Of a stretch of DNA of 64,000 bases, positions 45,007 to 54,484 are shown one piece after another (the stretch's first letter is position 1; each line of letters starts with the position of its first letter). The notes under the pieces are model-generated. The model saw nothing but the letters and a program-made list of their open reading frames with translations. It ran no database searches and was not told where the DNA came from. Source of the stretch: an uncultured Bacteroidales bacterium (lineage in GTDB: Bacteria; Bacteroidota; Bacteroidia; Bacteroidales; UBA932); contig CASFPH010000005.1 in assembly GCA_949296645.1 (NCBI GenBank), positions 1-64,000 of the forward strand. Direction: 5' to 3'. The position numbers and the translations under genes are program-made.

Positions 45007-46311
45007 CTACTCCTTTATCTCCTTGTCCACTTTATCCTTTTTTACGTTTTTAGTCTTTTTTACCGTTTTTTTGCCGTTAAGCTTCTTTTCTGCGACCTGC
45101 TCCTTCCTTTCAGACTTACCGGATGACGCATTCTCCACTCGTGCGATAAAATCGCTGAGTACGTTCATATAATTTATGAACGCCTCGTAAGGAGTATCAT
45201 AAGGAGAAACATAACGGTGGAAATCGCTGTCGGAAAACAATTTCGTTCTCATATAGTAAAAATGGTCGCTTGCCTGCAGACGCCTGTAATCCCTTATCAA
45301 CGAATAATCATCCGTCTTCGCCACCTTGTCCTTGATCTTGAAAAGTTCTTCGAAAGCCTCGTTCTGCAATTCGTTACCAAGCCATCCGGTTATATCCTTT
45401 TCTTCATCTGACCATGACATAGGATACGGCACATGAAGAGGGGCAACAGGCTGATGCTTCTTCACAGTCTCCGAAGGGGTAAGGAATTCGAAATCCGTCA
45501 TTGAAAAGACTGCCTTCGGCAGATTCCGCATGAAATCGAAAATTCCTGAAGATGCAGGCTGATACTCCCCGAAAGTTTCGTAGTTCATGAACAGATTGAC
45601 AACATCGCTCTCACGCGATTCCTGATCAAGCCAATATGCAAATTTTTCAGACGTCAGAGGCCATTCATCCCAGTTTCTGTCCGAAAAGCGCAATGTTATG
45701 TCATCACTCAGGCGCGAATTCTTAAGAAGCAGTTTTAGTCTCGGATTTATGGCATTGGTATAAACATAGTCAGGACTCTTCCAGCCGAGGACATGCTTTG
45801 CCCCGTCGGTAAGCATACATTCAAAACCCATATCCGCCACCCTGCGTCCTATCTCGTCGGAATAGATAAGGGAAGAATTCCTCATGGTAACAGGGTATTT
45901 TCCGAAAAGTTCCTTCATCTTCTCGGCATGATACCTTACCTGAGATTCGAATTCATCAGAATCCGACAGTGAAGCCAGTGAATGTCCGTAAGTTTCAGCT
46001 ATGAACTCTACGCATCCGGTAGCGGCAAGTTTTCTGAAACTTTCCATCACTTCCGGAGCATGCATCTCGAACTGTTCTATGGCACTCCCGGATATGGAAA
46101 AGCTCACCTTGAAGTTTTCCCCGTACTGGGAAATGAGATCCAGCAGAAGATTGTTCATTGGAAGATAACAATTCGCAGCGATTCTCTTTATCGTAGAAGC
46201 ATTCACATATTCGTCAAAATAATCATGCCTCACGCCTATATCGAAAAAACGGTATTTTCTCAATCTGACAGGCTGATGTACCTGAAAATAAAAACATAGG
46301 GTCTTTTTCAT
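45007..46311 (-). CDS. GH57-family alpha-glucan hydrolase/transferase
   Basis: The 434-residue cytoplasmic enzyme has the GH57 regions: YFQVHQPVRLR at the N-terminus, VEFIAETYGHSLASL (candidate nucleophile Glu) near residue 120 and FMNYETFGEYQ near residue 240. Known activities in the family include alpha-amylase, 4-alpha-glucanotransferase and branching enzyme. The tail is very lysine-rich (KKLNGKKTVKKTKNVKKDKVDK). The frame opens with TTG at 46320, but the ATG at 46311 is chosen. It starts 11 nt after the GT4 gene. Confidence 0.88.
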   Translation of the reverse strand: MKKTLCFYFQVHQPVRLRKYRFFDIGVRHDYFDEYVNASTIKRIAANCYLPMNNLLLDLISQYGENFKVSFSISGSAIEQFEMHAPEVMESFRKLAATGCVEFIAETYGHSLASLSDSDEFESQVRYHAEKMKELFGKYPVTMRNSSLIYSDEIGRRVADMGFECMLTDGAKHVLGWKSPDYVYTNAINPRLKLLLKNSRLSDDITLRFSDRNWDEWPLTSEKFAYWLDQESRESDVVNLFMNYETFGEYQPASSGIFDFMRNLPKAVFSMTDFEFLTPSETVKKHQPVAPLHVPYPMSWSDEEKDITGWLGNELQNEAFEELFKIKDKVAKTDDYSLIRDYRRLQASDHFYYMRTKLFSDSDFHRYVSPYDTPYEAFINYMNVLSDFIARVENASSGKSERKEQVAEKKLNGKKTVKKTKNVKKDKVDKEIKE

Positions 46312-46322
46312 ATCATTCAAGT

Positions 46323-47627
46323 TTACTGATTACACTTTGCAGATGCTATGGCATCATTATATACATCTATTATCTTCAATGCCGCATTCTCCCACTTCAG
46401 TTTGTCCACCTCATCATATCCGTCCCTTCCGGTAACTTTTGCGAGGGCCGGATATGACAACAGAGCATATATGGCATCGGCAAGAGCATCGACATCCCAA
46501 TAATCAACTTTGATGGAATGCTTGAGGACTTCCGCCACACCGGACTGCTTGGATATTATGGTAGGCACTCCTGAACGCATGGCCTCAAGTGGAGAAATAC
46601 CGAAAGGTTCCGATACCGAAGGCATTACATACACATCACTGTAATTGAACATCTTCTGTACCTCATCCCCTTTAAGGAAACCGGTAAAATGGAACTTTGT
46701 AGCCATTTTAAGCTGTGCCACCCTGCGGATCGAGCGTCCGAACATGTCTCCGCTTCCCGCCATCACGAACCTCACGTCAGGATAGCGCTTAAGAACCTTG
46801 CTTGCCGCTTCGATAAAATACTCAGGACCTTTCTGATAGGTTATACGTCCAAGGAAAGTGACAATCTTTTCCTTCACCCCTCTTGTCACCGAGATATCCT
46901 TCCTGTTCTGGAAATCCACGGCATTATGCACCGTAAAAACCTTTGACGGATCGATACCGTATTTGTTTATCACGATATTCCTCGTCAGATTGCTGACGGT
47001 TATGACACGGTCGGCCACCTCCATGCCGCGCTTCTCGATATCGAAAACCTGCGTATTGACGTTTTCACCGCTCCTGTCATATTCGGTAGCATGAACATGT
47101 ATGACAAGAGGTTTGCCGGAAATCTTTTTTGCAACTATTCCGGCGGTATAGGTAAGCCAGTCATGTGCATGTATGACATCGAAATGCTGACTGGAAGCTA
47201 TTGTTCCTGCGACCATTGCATATCTGGCAACCTCTTCCATAAGATTGGAACCGTATTTGCCAGAGAATTCGAACTTGTTTCGATAGACAATCCTTCCCGT
47301 CCTTTCACCTTCCTTGACACTACGGTTCACTTCACGCTCAAATGTTTCCGGATCAAGATAAGGAACAAGATTGGAGCCTATCTCCATAAAATTCACGTTT
47401 TTCCAGTACTCTTCATAATCGGAGAACGTATTTACAACTTCAACGTCGCTGGCATTTATTATTCTGACAGCAGACTGATCCTCATCACCGCCCGCCTTGG
47501 GCATTACAAAAAGGACATCAACCCCATGCTTTGCCAGACCCTTTGTCAAACCATAGCATGCAGTACCAAGTCCTCCTGCAATATGCGGAGGAAATTCCCA
47601 ACCGAACATCAAGACTCTTACACTCAT
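46323..47627 (-). CDS. GT4 glycosyltransferase of the glycogen operon
   Basis: The 434-residue GT-B enzyme starts with MFGWEFPPHIAGGLGTACYGLTKGL, resembling the Lys-Gly-Gly donor-site loop of starch synthase-like transferases. It also has VIHAHDWLTY near residue 155, VTFLGRITYQKGPEYFIEA near residue 250 and the EPFGISPLEAM motif near residue 335. It may make or extend alpha-glucans or maltosides. Its ATG overlaps the stop of the debranching enzyme gene (ATGA). Its role beside the GT3 synthase domain is not clear. Confidence 0.87.
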   Translation of the reverse strand: MSVRVLMFGWEFPPHIAGGLGTACYGLTKGLAKHGVDVLFVMPKAGGDEDQSAVRIINASDVEVVNTFSDYEEYWKNVNFMEIGSNLVPYLDPETFEREVNRSVKEGERTGRIVYRNKFEFSGKYGSNLMEEVARYAMVAGTIASSQHFDVIHAHDWLTYTAGIVAKKISGKPLVIHVHATEYDRSGENVNTQVFDIEKRGMEVADRVITVSNLTRNIVINKYGIDPSKVFTVHNAVDFQNRKDISVTRGVKEKIVTFLGRITYQKGPEYFIEAASKVLKRYPDVRFVMAGSGDMFGRSIRRVAQLKMATKFHFTGFLKGDEVQKMFNYSDVYVMPSVSEPFGISPLEAMRSGVPTIISKQSGVAEVLKHSIKVDYWDVDALADAIYALLSYPALAKVTGRDGYDEVDKLKWENAALKIIDVYNDAIASAKCNQ

Positions 47628-49576
47628 GATTTTCTCTCCATTTTATCCACCATATCAATACTTCTCAGAATTTCCCCCACACTCCAGGCCTGCGATATGC
47701 TTCCGCCAGGCAGATATGGAGGATTACCGTCGTAAACTTCGGACACAGAACAAACACCTGCATCAGTCATGTCTTCCTCAAATCCCGAAAGCAATTCCTT
47801 TGCCACAGGGACAAACTGTTTTCCGTAAAGTTTAAGCTGGGCTTCGATATACGCCCCGAGCAGCCATGGCCATACGGTTCCCTGATGATATGCACGGTCC
47901 CTCTCATTCTGATTACCCTCATAGCGTCCCTTATACCTTTCATCCTCAGGAGAAAGAGTCCTCAAACCTTTCGGAGTTAGCAAAACGGAAGATATTACAT
48001 CCAGAACGCTTTTTTTCATATCATCAGTCAGCGGCGAATAAGGAAGGGAACATGCAAATACCTGATTTGGTCTTACACTCATGTCCCGTTCTCCTTCACC
48101 GGCACAGTCCGCAAGATAGCCGGCAGCATCATCCCAGAAAACTTCCGTAAAAGACCTGCCTATAATTTCCGGCAGATGCTTCCAGTTTTCGACGAAAACC
48201 TTGTCGCCTGCCTTTTCGGCCAATTCCAGCGTCCAGCATACTGCATTGTACCATAACGCATTTATTTCTACTGCATAACCTGCACGTGGAGTTACAGGCA
48301 TTCCTTCCACAACGGCATCCATCCATGTCAGGGCCTTTCCCGGGACATATGACCAAATAAGGCCGTTTCCCTTCATAACACCTTCCGGATTGATTCCTTT
48401 CCTGTAGGCTTCAAGTACAGACTTCATCTTTACGGAATAGTCCTTCCATAATTTACAGTCGTCATCAAGCGCCATCGCATACTGCTGCAAAGCAAAGAAG
48501 AACCACAGGGGAGCATCCACCGAATTATATGCCGCATTCTCACCCTTTCCTATATTCGGAAACAATCCGTTACGCATTTGCCTGCACATTGTATCAATAA
48601 CAGCCTTGCATGTTTTCAGATCTTTCCCTGCAGAAAGCGTTATACCCGGCAGCGCGATGAAAGTATCGCGACCCCATCTTCCGAACCATGGATAACCTGC
48701 CACTACTTCAGTATCCTTGCCTTCCTTCACGATAAACTGGGAAGCCGAATATTCAAGGCATTTTCTGAAACTGTCACGCGATTTCCTCTTTTTAAGGGTG
48801 GTTTCGAATTTCCTTTTCAGACCGGAAACCGCTGCAGGAGCAAGGGAAGCGGAAAACACCACACTTTCCCCTTTTCTGATAGGAAATTCGAAATAGCCCG
48901 GAACATAAAGATCTTCAGTATAATCATACCCTCTTTCCTTTTCTTCCAGGTATTCGACGTTCCTGTACCAGTCCGGAGATCCGATAAAATCATTTTCCTT
49001 ACTGAGCTGCATGTTGAGTGCAGGATATCCGGCATACAACCTCGAACTTATCCCGTTTTCAACCTTCTCGTACCTGACATTTGCATACATGTTCTCATGA
49101 CACAATTCATGACGGCTTCTGAAAGCAAGATACGGTTTGAGTCTCAGAACCGTGTCCGAATGAGCATCTACAAGGGTGTATCTGATAAGCAGCTGCGGTT
49201 CATTATGCACCAGAAGAAACTCTTTCTTAAGAACGACACCCCCTACCCTGTAGACTATGAAAAAATGCGGATCGTACTCAAGGTCCACGATATACTTGTG
49301 TCCCCTCGGTTCATAGACGCCCGGATATTTGTGTATCCCGAGATTGAATGGCTGACCGTGCTGTATCACGGTTTCATCAAGAGATGAAAGCAGCACATGA
49401 TTCTCGCCTCCGAACTGATCGATGGGAACAACCAGCAGCCCGTGATATTTTCTGGTATTGCAACATACCACGGTGGTTGAAAGATACCCGCCTGCCCTGT
49501 TTGTGGCAAGCACTTCTCTCTTGAGCGCATACTCAAGATTGACAAGTTTTTCCTTATTGAATTTAAGATATCCCAT
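47624..49576 (-). CDS. Glycogen debranching enzyme (GH133-type amylo-1,6-glucosidase)
   Basis: The 650-residue enzyme removes alpha-1,6 branches from glycogen. Visible are an N-terminal domain (TNRAGGYLSTTVVCCNTRKYHGLLV) and the (alpha/alpha)6 catalytic part, with YPWFGRWGRDTFIALPGI, RNGLFPN and YHQGTVWPWLLGAYIEA. The frame is open to 49825, far into the branching enzyme gene. The ATG at 49576 gives MGYLKFNKEKLVNLE, the usual start of the Bacteroidales enzyme and 28 nt after the upstream stop. An ATG at 49618 is an alternative. Confidence 0.92.
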   Translation of the reverse strand: MGYLKFNKEKLVNLEYALKREVLATNRAGGYLSTTVVCCNTRKYHGLLVVPIDQFGGENHVLLSSLDETVIQHGQPFNLGIHKYPGVYEPRGHKYIVDLEYDPHFFIVYRVGGVVLKKEFLLVHNEPQLLIRYTLVDAHSDTVLRLKPYLAFRSRHELCHENMYANVRYEKVENGISSRLYAGYPALNMQLSKENDFIGSPDWYRNVEYLEEKERGYDYTEDLYVPGYFEFPIRKGESVVFSASLAPAAVSGLKRKFETTLKKRKSRDSFRKCLEYSASQFIVKEGKDTEVVAGYPWFGRWGRDTFIALPGITLSAGKDLKTCKAVIDTMCRQMRNGLFPNIGKGENAAYNSVDAPLWFFFALQQYAMALDDDCKLWKDYSVKMKSVLEAYRKGINPEGVMKGNGLIWSYVPGKALTWMDAVVEGMPVTPRAGYAVEINALWYNAVCWTLELAEKAGDKVFVENWKHLPEIIGRSFTEVFWDDAAGYLADCAGEGERDMSVRPNQVFACSLPYSPLTDDMKKSVLDVISSVLLTPKGLRTLSPEDERYKGRYEGNQNERDRAYHQGTVWPWLLGAYIEAQLKLYGKQFVPVAKELLSGFEEDMTDAGVCSVSEVYDGNPPYLPGGSISQAWSVGEILRSIDMVDKMERKS

Positions 49577-49604
49577 ATATATATTGTTTTTACTTTGTTT
49601 CCAC

Positions 49605-51575
49605 TCATTTACGCTCATATACGATTCCCGACCTCGACGGCAGATACAGGGAAATCCGTCCTCTTCCAGGAGAAACATACCTGCTGAAATGTTCTGCAGA
49701 CGCCGAATTTCTTCCGAATCCTGCATAACGCATGTCATCGGTATCCAGAACAGCCGTATATTTTCCCGAAGGTGCATCGAATTCATAATCCGGGAAAGAT
49801 CTGTCAGGACTGAAATTGAATGCAAACAGATAGTTTCCCCTCATGAAAATCAGTATCTGATTTTCATTATCCCTGACAAGAGGCCCAGGAGAGTATGACA
49901 AAATGTCAGAAGAGACCGCGAAATGTATCATATCCTTGTCGAAAAGATTAAGAAAGCGAAACTTAAGGTTCCTGTCATCGACCAGGCTCCACAATCTCCT
50001 GGCATGGTCATAACTCCATCCGTTGCCCTCTCTTGGAAAATCTATCCATTCCGGATGCCCCCATTCGTTTCCCATGAATGTCAGATAGCCGTCCCCTGCC
50101 GTTCCAAGCGTAAGAAGCCTTATCATCTTGTGCAGGGCCATTCCCCTCTCTATGACAACATTTCCTTCAGAAACGCCCATGGAATCATATATTTCCTTGT
50201 CCACCAGTCTGAAAAAGATCGTCTTGTCCCCGACAAGAGCCTGATCATGGCTTTCGGCATAGCTTATGGTATGCTCGTCAGCCCTTTTGTTCGTAAGTTC
50301 ATAAAATATATCACCCACGTGCCATTCCTCGTCCTTTTTTTCCTTTATGATCTTTATCCAGTAATCAGGAACGCCCATACTCATCCTGAAATCAAACCCC
50401 ATGCCGCCGTCTTCAATCGGGGATGCAAGCCCGGGCATGCCGCTCACATCTTCGGCTATGGTAACGGCTTCACTGTTCACACTGTGGATAAGACGGTTGG
50501 CAAGAGCCAGATACACTATTGCATTTTCATCCTGATTACCGTCATAGTACATATTGTAATCCGTAAAACTGCGTTCTATTCCATGATCGAGATATATCAT
50601 GCTCGTTATGCCGTCGAAACGGAAACCGTCAAACCTGAACTCTTCAAGCCAATATTTACAATTGGAGAGCAGGAAATTCACGACCTCCGGTCTGCCGTAG
50701 TCGAAACATCTCGAATTCCAGAGAGGATGCCATCCCCTTTCTCCAGGATAAAAATACTGATGATCTGAGCCGTCGAACCGTCCGAGTCCTTCAAGCTCGT
50801 TGCTGACGGAATGGGAATGCACTATATCCATTATGACACTTATTCCGAGACCGTGCGCCTCGTCGATAAGTTCCCTGAGTTCGTCAGGAGTACCGAACCT
50901 CGAACTTACCGCAAAGAAATTGGCCACCTGATAGCCGAAAGAGCCATAGTAAGGGTGTTCCTGTATGGCCATAAGCTGGATGGTATTGTACCCCAGCTCA
51001 GCAATTCTCGGGAGCACATACACACGAAACTCAGTAAATGTGGACACCTTCCTTCTTTCGGTGGACATACCGATATGCGCCTCATAGATAAGCGGATGAT
51101 CCTTCCTTTTCGGAACAGGATGCTTCATTACATACGGTTTGTCGGGATTCCATACCTGTGCACTGAACACCTTGGTATACTCATCCTGCACCATCCTGTT
51201 GCCATGCGACGGAAGACGTTCTCCGCACCCTCCGTCCCATTCCACCATCAGCCTGTACAGATCGCCGTGTGACAGTACGTTTTCCGGCAGATATATCTCC
51301 CAGTTTCCGTTACCTACGTTGTCCAGTCTGAAATCAGGATGGACACGCCAGCCGTCAAATTCCCCGAGAAGATATATTGCCGTGGCTCCAGGAGCCCATT
51401 CCCTGAAAACCCAGCCGCTGTCAGTCTTGTGTAATCCGTAATACAGATAAGAATCACAGGCTCCGTCTCCGCCCAAAAAACAGTTCGCGGCATCCGCAAT
51501 CATCCTGTGTCTGCGTTCTATCGTTGACCCGTAATCCTTAAGCATCGGATCATGTTCCAATAATCTCAATGACAT
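49605..51575 (-). CDS. glgB: 1,4-alpha-glucan branching enzyme
   Basis: The 656-residue GH13 enzyme introduces alpha-1,6 branches. It has a CBM48-like N-terminal domain (WVFREWAPGATAIYLLGEFDGW), then VIMDIVHSH, GFRFDGITSMIY (nucleophile Asp near residue 321), VTIAEDVSG (acid/base Glu) and YAESHDQALVGDKT, followed by the small C-terminal beta domain. The sequence type is closer to eukaryotic and Bacteroidetes enzymes than to E. coli GlgB. The frame begins at a TTG (51608); the ATG at 51575 is used. First gene of the operon. Confidence 0.95.
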   Translation of the reverse strand: MSLRLLEHDPMLKDYGSTIERRHRMIADAANCFLGGDGACDSYLYYGLHKTDSGWVFREWAPGATAIYLLGEFDGWRVHPDFRLDNVGNGNWEIYLPENVLSHGDLYRLMVEWDGGCGERLPSHGNRMVQDEYTKVFSAQVWNPDKPYVMKHPVPKRKDHPLIYEAHIGMSTERRKVSTFTEFRVYVLPRIAELGYNTIQLMAIQEHPYYGSFGYQVANFFAVSSRFGTPDELRELIDEAHGLGISVIMDIVHSHSVSNELEGLGRFDGSDHQYFYPGERGWHPLWNSRCFDYGRPEVVNFLLSNCKYWLEEFRFDGFRFDGITSMIYLDHGIERSFTDYNMYYDGNQDENAIVYLALANRLIHSVNSEAVTIAEDVSGMPGLASPIEDGGMGFDFRMSMGVPDYWIKIIKEKKDEEWHVGDIFYELTNKRADEHTISYAESHDQALVGDKTIFFRLVDKEIYDSMGVSEGNVVIERGMALHKMIRLLTLGTAGDGYLTFMGNEWGHPEWIDFPREGNGWSYDHARRLWSLVDDRNLKFRFLNLFDKDMIHFAVSSDILSYSPGPLVRDNENQILIFMRGNYLFAFNFSPDRSFPDYEFDAPSGKYTAVLDTDDMRYAGFGRNSASAEHFSRYVSPGRGRISLYLPSRSGIVYERK

Positions 51576-51646
51576 ATTCCGTTCCCTCCCTATATCTTTT
51601 TCCGGCAAAAGAAAACATTATTTGAATAACATTACAAGATATACAT

Positions 51647-51654
51647 CAAATTTA
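51647..51654 (-). promoter_or_regulatory. -7 promoter box for the glycogen operon
   Basis: On the minus strand TAAATTTG matches TAnnTTTG, 71 nt before the ATG at 51575. The only TTTG upstream (51672-51669) is 14 nt away, closer than the usual 19-21. Confidence 0.45.
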
Positions 51655-51695
51655 ACAAAAAATTCAGACAAAGAGACATATAAAATATAAAACAT

Positions 51696-51703
51696 TATAT
51701 TTG
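51696..51703 (+). promoter_or_regulatory. -7 promoter box for the BPL_N lipoprotein operon
   Basis: TATATTTG matches TAnnTTTG, 24 nt before the ATG at 51728. It makes a start at the in-frame TTG (51701) impossible. Confidence 0.55.
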
Positions 51704-51727
51704 CATCACAACCAAAAACATCCTGAA

Positions 51728-52849
51728 ATGAAAAAACTTGCAGTTCTATTCATTCTCTCGGCTGCAACAGTGCTGATATCGGCATGCAGTCATGAAAAAA
51801 TCAAGGTCGGAGTATTTCGGGGAGACGGAGGGGCAGCTACATGCATACGCGAAACCATGGCGGCTCTCAGCGTGGATTCAGGCATTGAAGCAATGATAAT
51901 AACATCATCCGACATATCCGGAGGCATACTGGACGGACTGGATGCGATAGTCATACCCGGAGGAGGAGGCACCAGGCAATACCTGAACCTCGGGGAAGCC
52001 AACCGCAACCGGATAAAGGAATTTATTGGAAAGGGCGGAGGTGCCGTAGGGATATGCGCCGGAGCATATCTCTTCTCAGAAACACCAGGGTATGCATCCA
52101 TGTCATTGAACGGTGCAAAAGCCATTGACATAGAACATGACAACCGGGGACACGGAATGGCAAAATTCACCCTTAACGGGGAAGGCAGAAAGATATTCCC
52201 GGAACTCGCAGACAAAGACACTTGCTTCGTCATATACTATGAAGGTCCCGTATTCGTAAAAAACGAATCATCCGAAATACAATACGACACATTTGCCATA
52301 ATGGAAAGCGATGTACATGAAGAAGGTAATGCCCCTTCAGGCATGACCGACGGCAAACCGTTCTTTATTGGAAACGACTACGGCAAAGGAAGGGTGTTCA
52401 GTTCGATAGCCCATCCTGAAGCAACACCGGGAATGATATGGATGATCCCGAGAATGGTGAGATGGACATTGAAGGCCGAATTAAAGAAATACCCTGAAAA
52501 TGTAACACGACCAGCTGTAGAACCATATGAAATACTGATGAGTCAGGAAGATCTGAGATATGAGGCTTCCCTTTACAAGGTTTTTCTCTATGGAAAGGAG
52601 CAGGAAAAATTGCTTGCACTTGACTGGCTGCAGGCCCATTATTCATGGGATGCGAAAAACTGGCTTCAGGGCCTGCTTTACGATGCATCCCCGAAAGTAA
52701 GGGCCAGGGCGGCGCAATATCTCGCATCTACACATTACCTGTCGTTTCTGGAGGATGTCCGGGCCGCATATTCGAACGAAAACGACACTGACGCAAGGAA
52801 ATCCATAGGGAAATCCCTTGATATTCTCGAAAAACTCAAATCGAAATGA
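51728..52849 (+). CDS. BPL_N-domain (glutamine amidotransferase-like) lipoprotein
   Basis: The 373-residue product has a lipobox (TVLISAC, Cys20). The N-terminal 240 residues resemble the class I amidotransferase-like domain found in front of eukaryotic biotin-protein ligase: KVGVFRGDGGAATCI, DAIVIPGGGGTRQYL and GGGAVGICAGAYLFSE, with the Cys of GICAGA in the nucleophile position. Residues 270-373 look like helical repeats (ASPKVRARAAQYLA). No biotin ligase domain is present. Its function is unknown. Its stop overlaps the ATG of the next gene. Confidence 0.8.
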   Translation: MKKLAVLFILSAATVLISACSHEKIKVGVFRGDGGAATCIRETMAALSVDSGIEAMIITSSDISGGILDGLDAIVIPGGGGTRQYLNLGEANRNRIKEFIGKGGGAVGICAGAYLFSETPGYASMSLNGAKAIDIEHDNRGHGMAKFTLNGEGRKIFPELADKDTCFVIYYEGPVFVKNESSEIQYDTFAIMESDVHEEGNAPSGMTDGKPFFIGNDYGKGRVFSSIAHPEATPGMIWMIPRMVRWTLKAELKKYPENVTRPAVEPYEILMSQEDLRYEASLYKVFLYGKEQEKLLALDWLQAHYSWDAKNWLQGLLYDASPKVRARAAQYLASTHYLSFLEDVRAAYSNENDTDARKSIGKSLDILEKLKSK

Positions 52850-53709
52850 AATACAATAATATAACAGCCCTGTACTTCAGTCCCACCCTCACGACTGCAA
52901 AGATCGTGAGGGTAATTTCATATTCAGCCGGAAAGGAACTCGGAATCCCCGTAAAAGAAAAGGATATAACATCAGCGGCACAAAGAAAAGAAAAAATACG
53001 GTTCCGCCATGGAGATATAGTGATATTCGGCTCCCCGGTATATATCGGAAGAATGCCGAATCTCATATCACCATATTACAGAACAATAAATGGGTACGGT
53101 GCAATCGGTATACCTGTAGTACTTTACGGAAACAGGAACTACGACGATGGACTCATCGAACTCAGAGATATCATGGCCGGAAATGGATTCAGTATCCCAG
53201 CCGCCGCGGCATTTGTCGGGGAACACTCATTTTCACGGAAACTGGCGGCAGGAAGGCCGGATACAGGAGACATGAAAAAGGCGGAAGAGTTCGGAAAGAC
53301 AATCGCACGCACTCTTGACGAAAATGCAGAAACATATGAGACACCACATATTGTCGATGTTCCGGGAACCCCTTACCCTTACGGAGGATTCTACAGAGCC
53401 ACGGACATGCAGGGAAAACCCGTAGATATCCGCAAGGTAAAACCGGTAACAGACAATATTCTGTGCAATGAATGCGGTCTGTGTGCTGAAATATGCCCGA
53501 TGGGGGCAATAGACAGGAATGATTTCTCGCAAACACCGGGAATATGCATAAAATGCGGAGCCTGCATAAAAAGATGTCCTGCCGGAGCGAAAAGCATTGC
53601 GGACTCCATATACATGAGCCATCTTGCAGTTCTTGAAGAAAAGTTCGGCGGCATCAGGCGAGAGCCGGAAATATTTATCGCCGATAGGAACTTCTTATCC
53701 ACGCCTTGA
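52846..53709 (+). CDS. EFR1-family flavodoxin/2[4Fe-4S] ferredoxin protein, second copy
   Basis: The 287-residue protein has the flavodoxin phosphate loop YFSPTLTTAKIV (residues 10-21), GSPVYIGRMPNLISPY near 63 and two 4Fe-4S motifs (LCNECGLCAEICPMGA and ICIKCGACIKRCPAGA) near residues 205-250. It is a paralogue of the protein at 18181-18972, sharing GNRNYDDGLIELRDI-type and FVGEHSFSRK segments. It is coupled to the BPL_N lipoprotein gene by an ATGA overlap. Its last 35 bp overlap the end of the convergent GT2 gene. Confidence 0.87.
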   Translation: MKYNNITALYFSPTLTTAKIVRVISYSAGKELGIPVKEKDITSAAQRKEKIRFRHGDIVIFGSPVYIGRMPNLISPYYRTINGYGAIGIPVVLYGNRNYDDGLIELRDIMAGNGFSIPAAAAFVGEHSFSRKLAAGRPDTGDMKKAEEFGKTIARTLDENAETYETPHIVDVPGTPYPYGGFYRATDMQGKPVDIRKVKPVTDNILCNECGLCAEICPMGAIDRNDFSQTPGICIKCGACIKRCPAGAKSIADSIYMSHLAVLEEKFGGIRREPEIFIADRNFLSTP

Positions 53710-54484
53710 TATAGAAAGGCACGGATGACGGTCTTTTAATAAGATTATGCAGAAGGAAATAGAGCTTTACGAGAAAATACTCGAATGAAGAAAAGTATTT
53801 TCTGAAAAACAGTCTGTTGGATTTCTGCACTACTATTTCACGTTCAAGTGCGTTCCATCTGTTGCTGCTGCTTCCTCCTCCGAGATGATAAATTTCGGAA
53901 GAAAGGCTTCTTATCGGAATGGAAGCGAGCCACAATCTGTAAAAGAAATCAAGATCTTCGGCATACAGGAAATAATCCTCGCACCAACCGCCCAGTTTTT
54001 CGAAATTGCCGCGCGATATTATGACTGAGGCCCCCTTGTACCAGAACCTTGCCTTTTTCCTTCTGAAATTCCAGAAGAATATGTCCCTGAGCGAAGGAAT
54101 CGGCATCATGTCGTTTTCATGCGAACCGTCAGCATTTATAAGTGGGTTAACATATACATACGACGGTTCGGCCACAGCCTTTTCATAATCGGACTCCATA
54201 GCGGAGGTAATTTCAGTATCCGGATTCAGAAAATGCAGTATTTCCCCGGATGAAATTCCGGCAGCCATATTGTTTGCCCTGGAAAAGCCCAGATTGGCAC
54301 CGGTCCTGAGAAGAATAAAACGCCTGTCGCTCCAGAAGGAAGAGCAAAGGGAAACAGATTCATCTTGAGAAGCATTGTCGGCCACAATCACTTCGTACTC
54401 GCATGCAAGCGACCTCCTTATACTGTCCAGAGCATTGAAAAGCAATTTTCCCGTATTATAGTTGACAATTATTATGGAAATCAT
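53675..54484 (-). CDS. GT2 glycosyltransferase (rhamnosyltransferase-like)
   Basis: The 269-residue GT-A enzyme starts with ISIIIVNYNTGKLLFNALDSI and has YEVIVADNASQDESV, LGFSRANNMAA, LHFLNPDTEI (DxD-type position) and EDYFLYAEDLDFFYRLW. These are typical of WbbL-like rhamnosyltransferases acting in surface polysaccharide synthesis. Its ATG overlaps the flippase stop (ATGA). Confidence 0.9.
   Translation of the reverse strand: MISIIIVNYNTGKLLFNALDSIRRSLACEYEVIVADNASQDESVSLCSSFWSDRRFILLRTGANLGFSRANNMAAGISSGEILHFLNPDTEITSAMESDYEKAVAEPSYVYVNPLINADGSHENDMMPIPSLRDIFFWNFRRKKARFWYKGASVIISRGNFEKLGGWCEDYFLYAEDLDFFYRLWLASIPIRSLSSEIYHLGGGSSSNRWNALEREIVVQKSNRLFFRKYFSSFEYFLVKLYFLLHNLIKRPSSVPFYIKAWIRSSYRR

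Noticed and set aside
49577..49825. N-terminal extension of the debranching enzyme into glgB
   Set aside because: The extra residues are the out-of-frame reading of glgB and do not resemble the enzyme family; the ATG at 49576 fits the family start.
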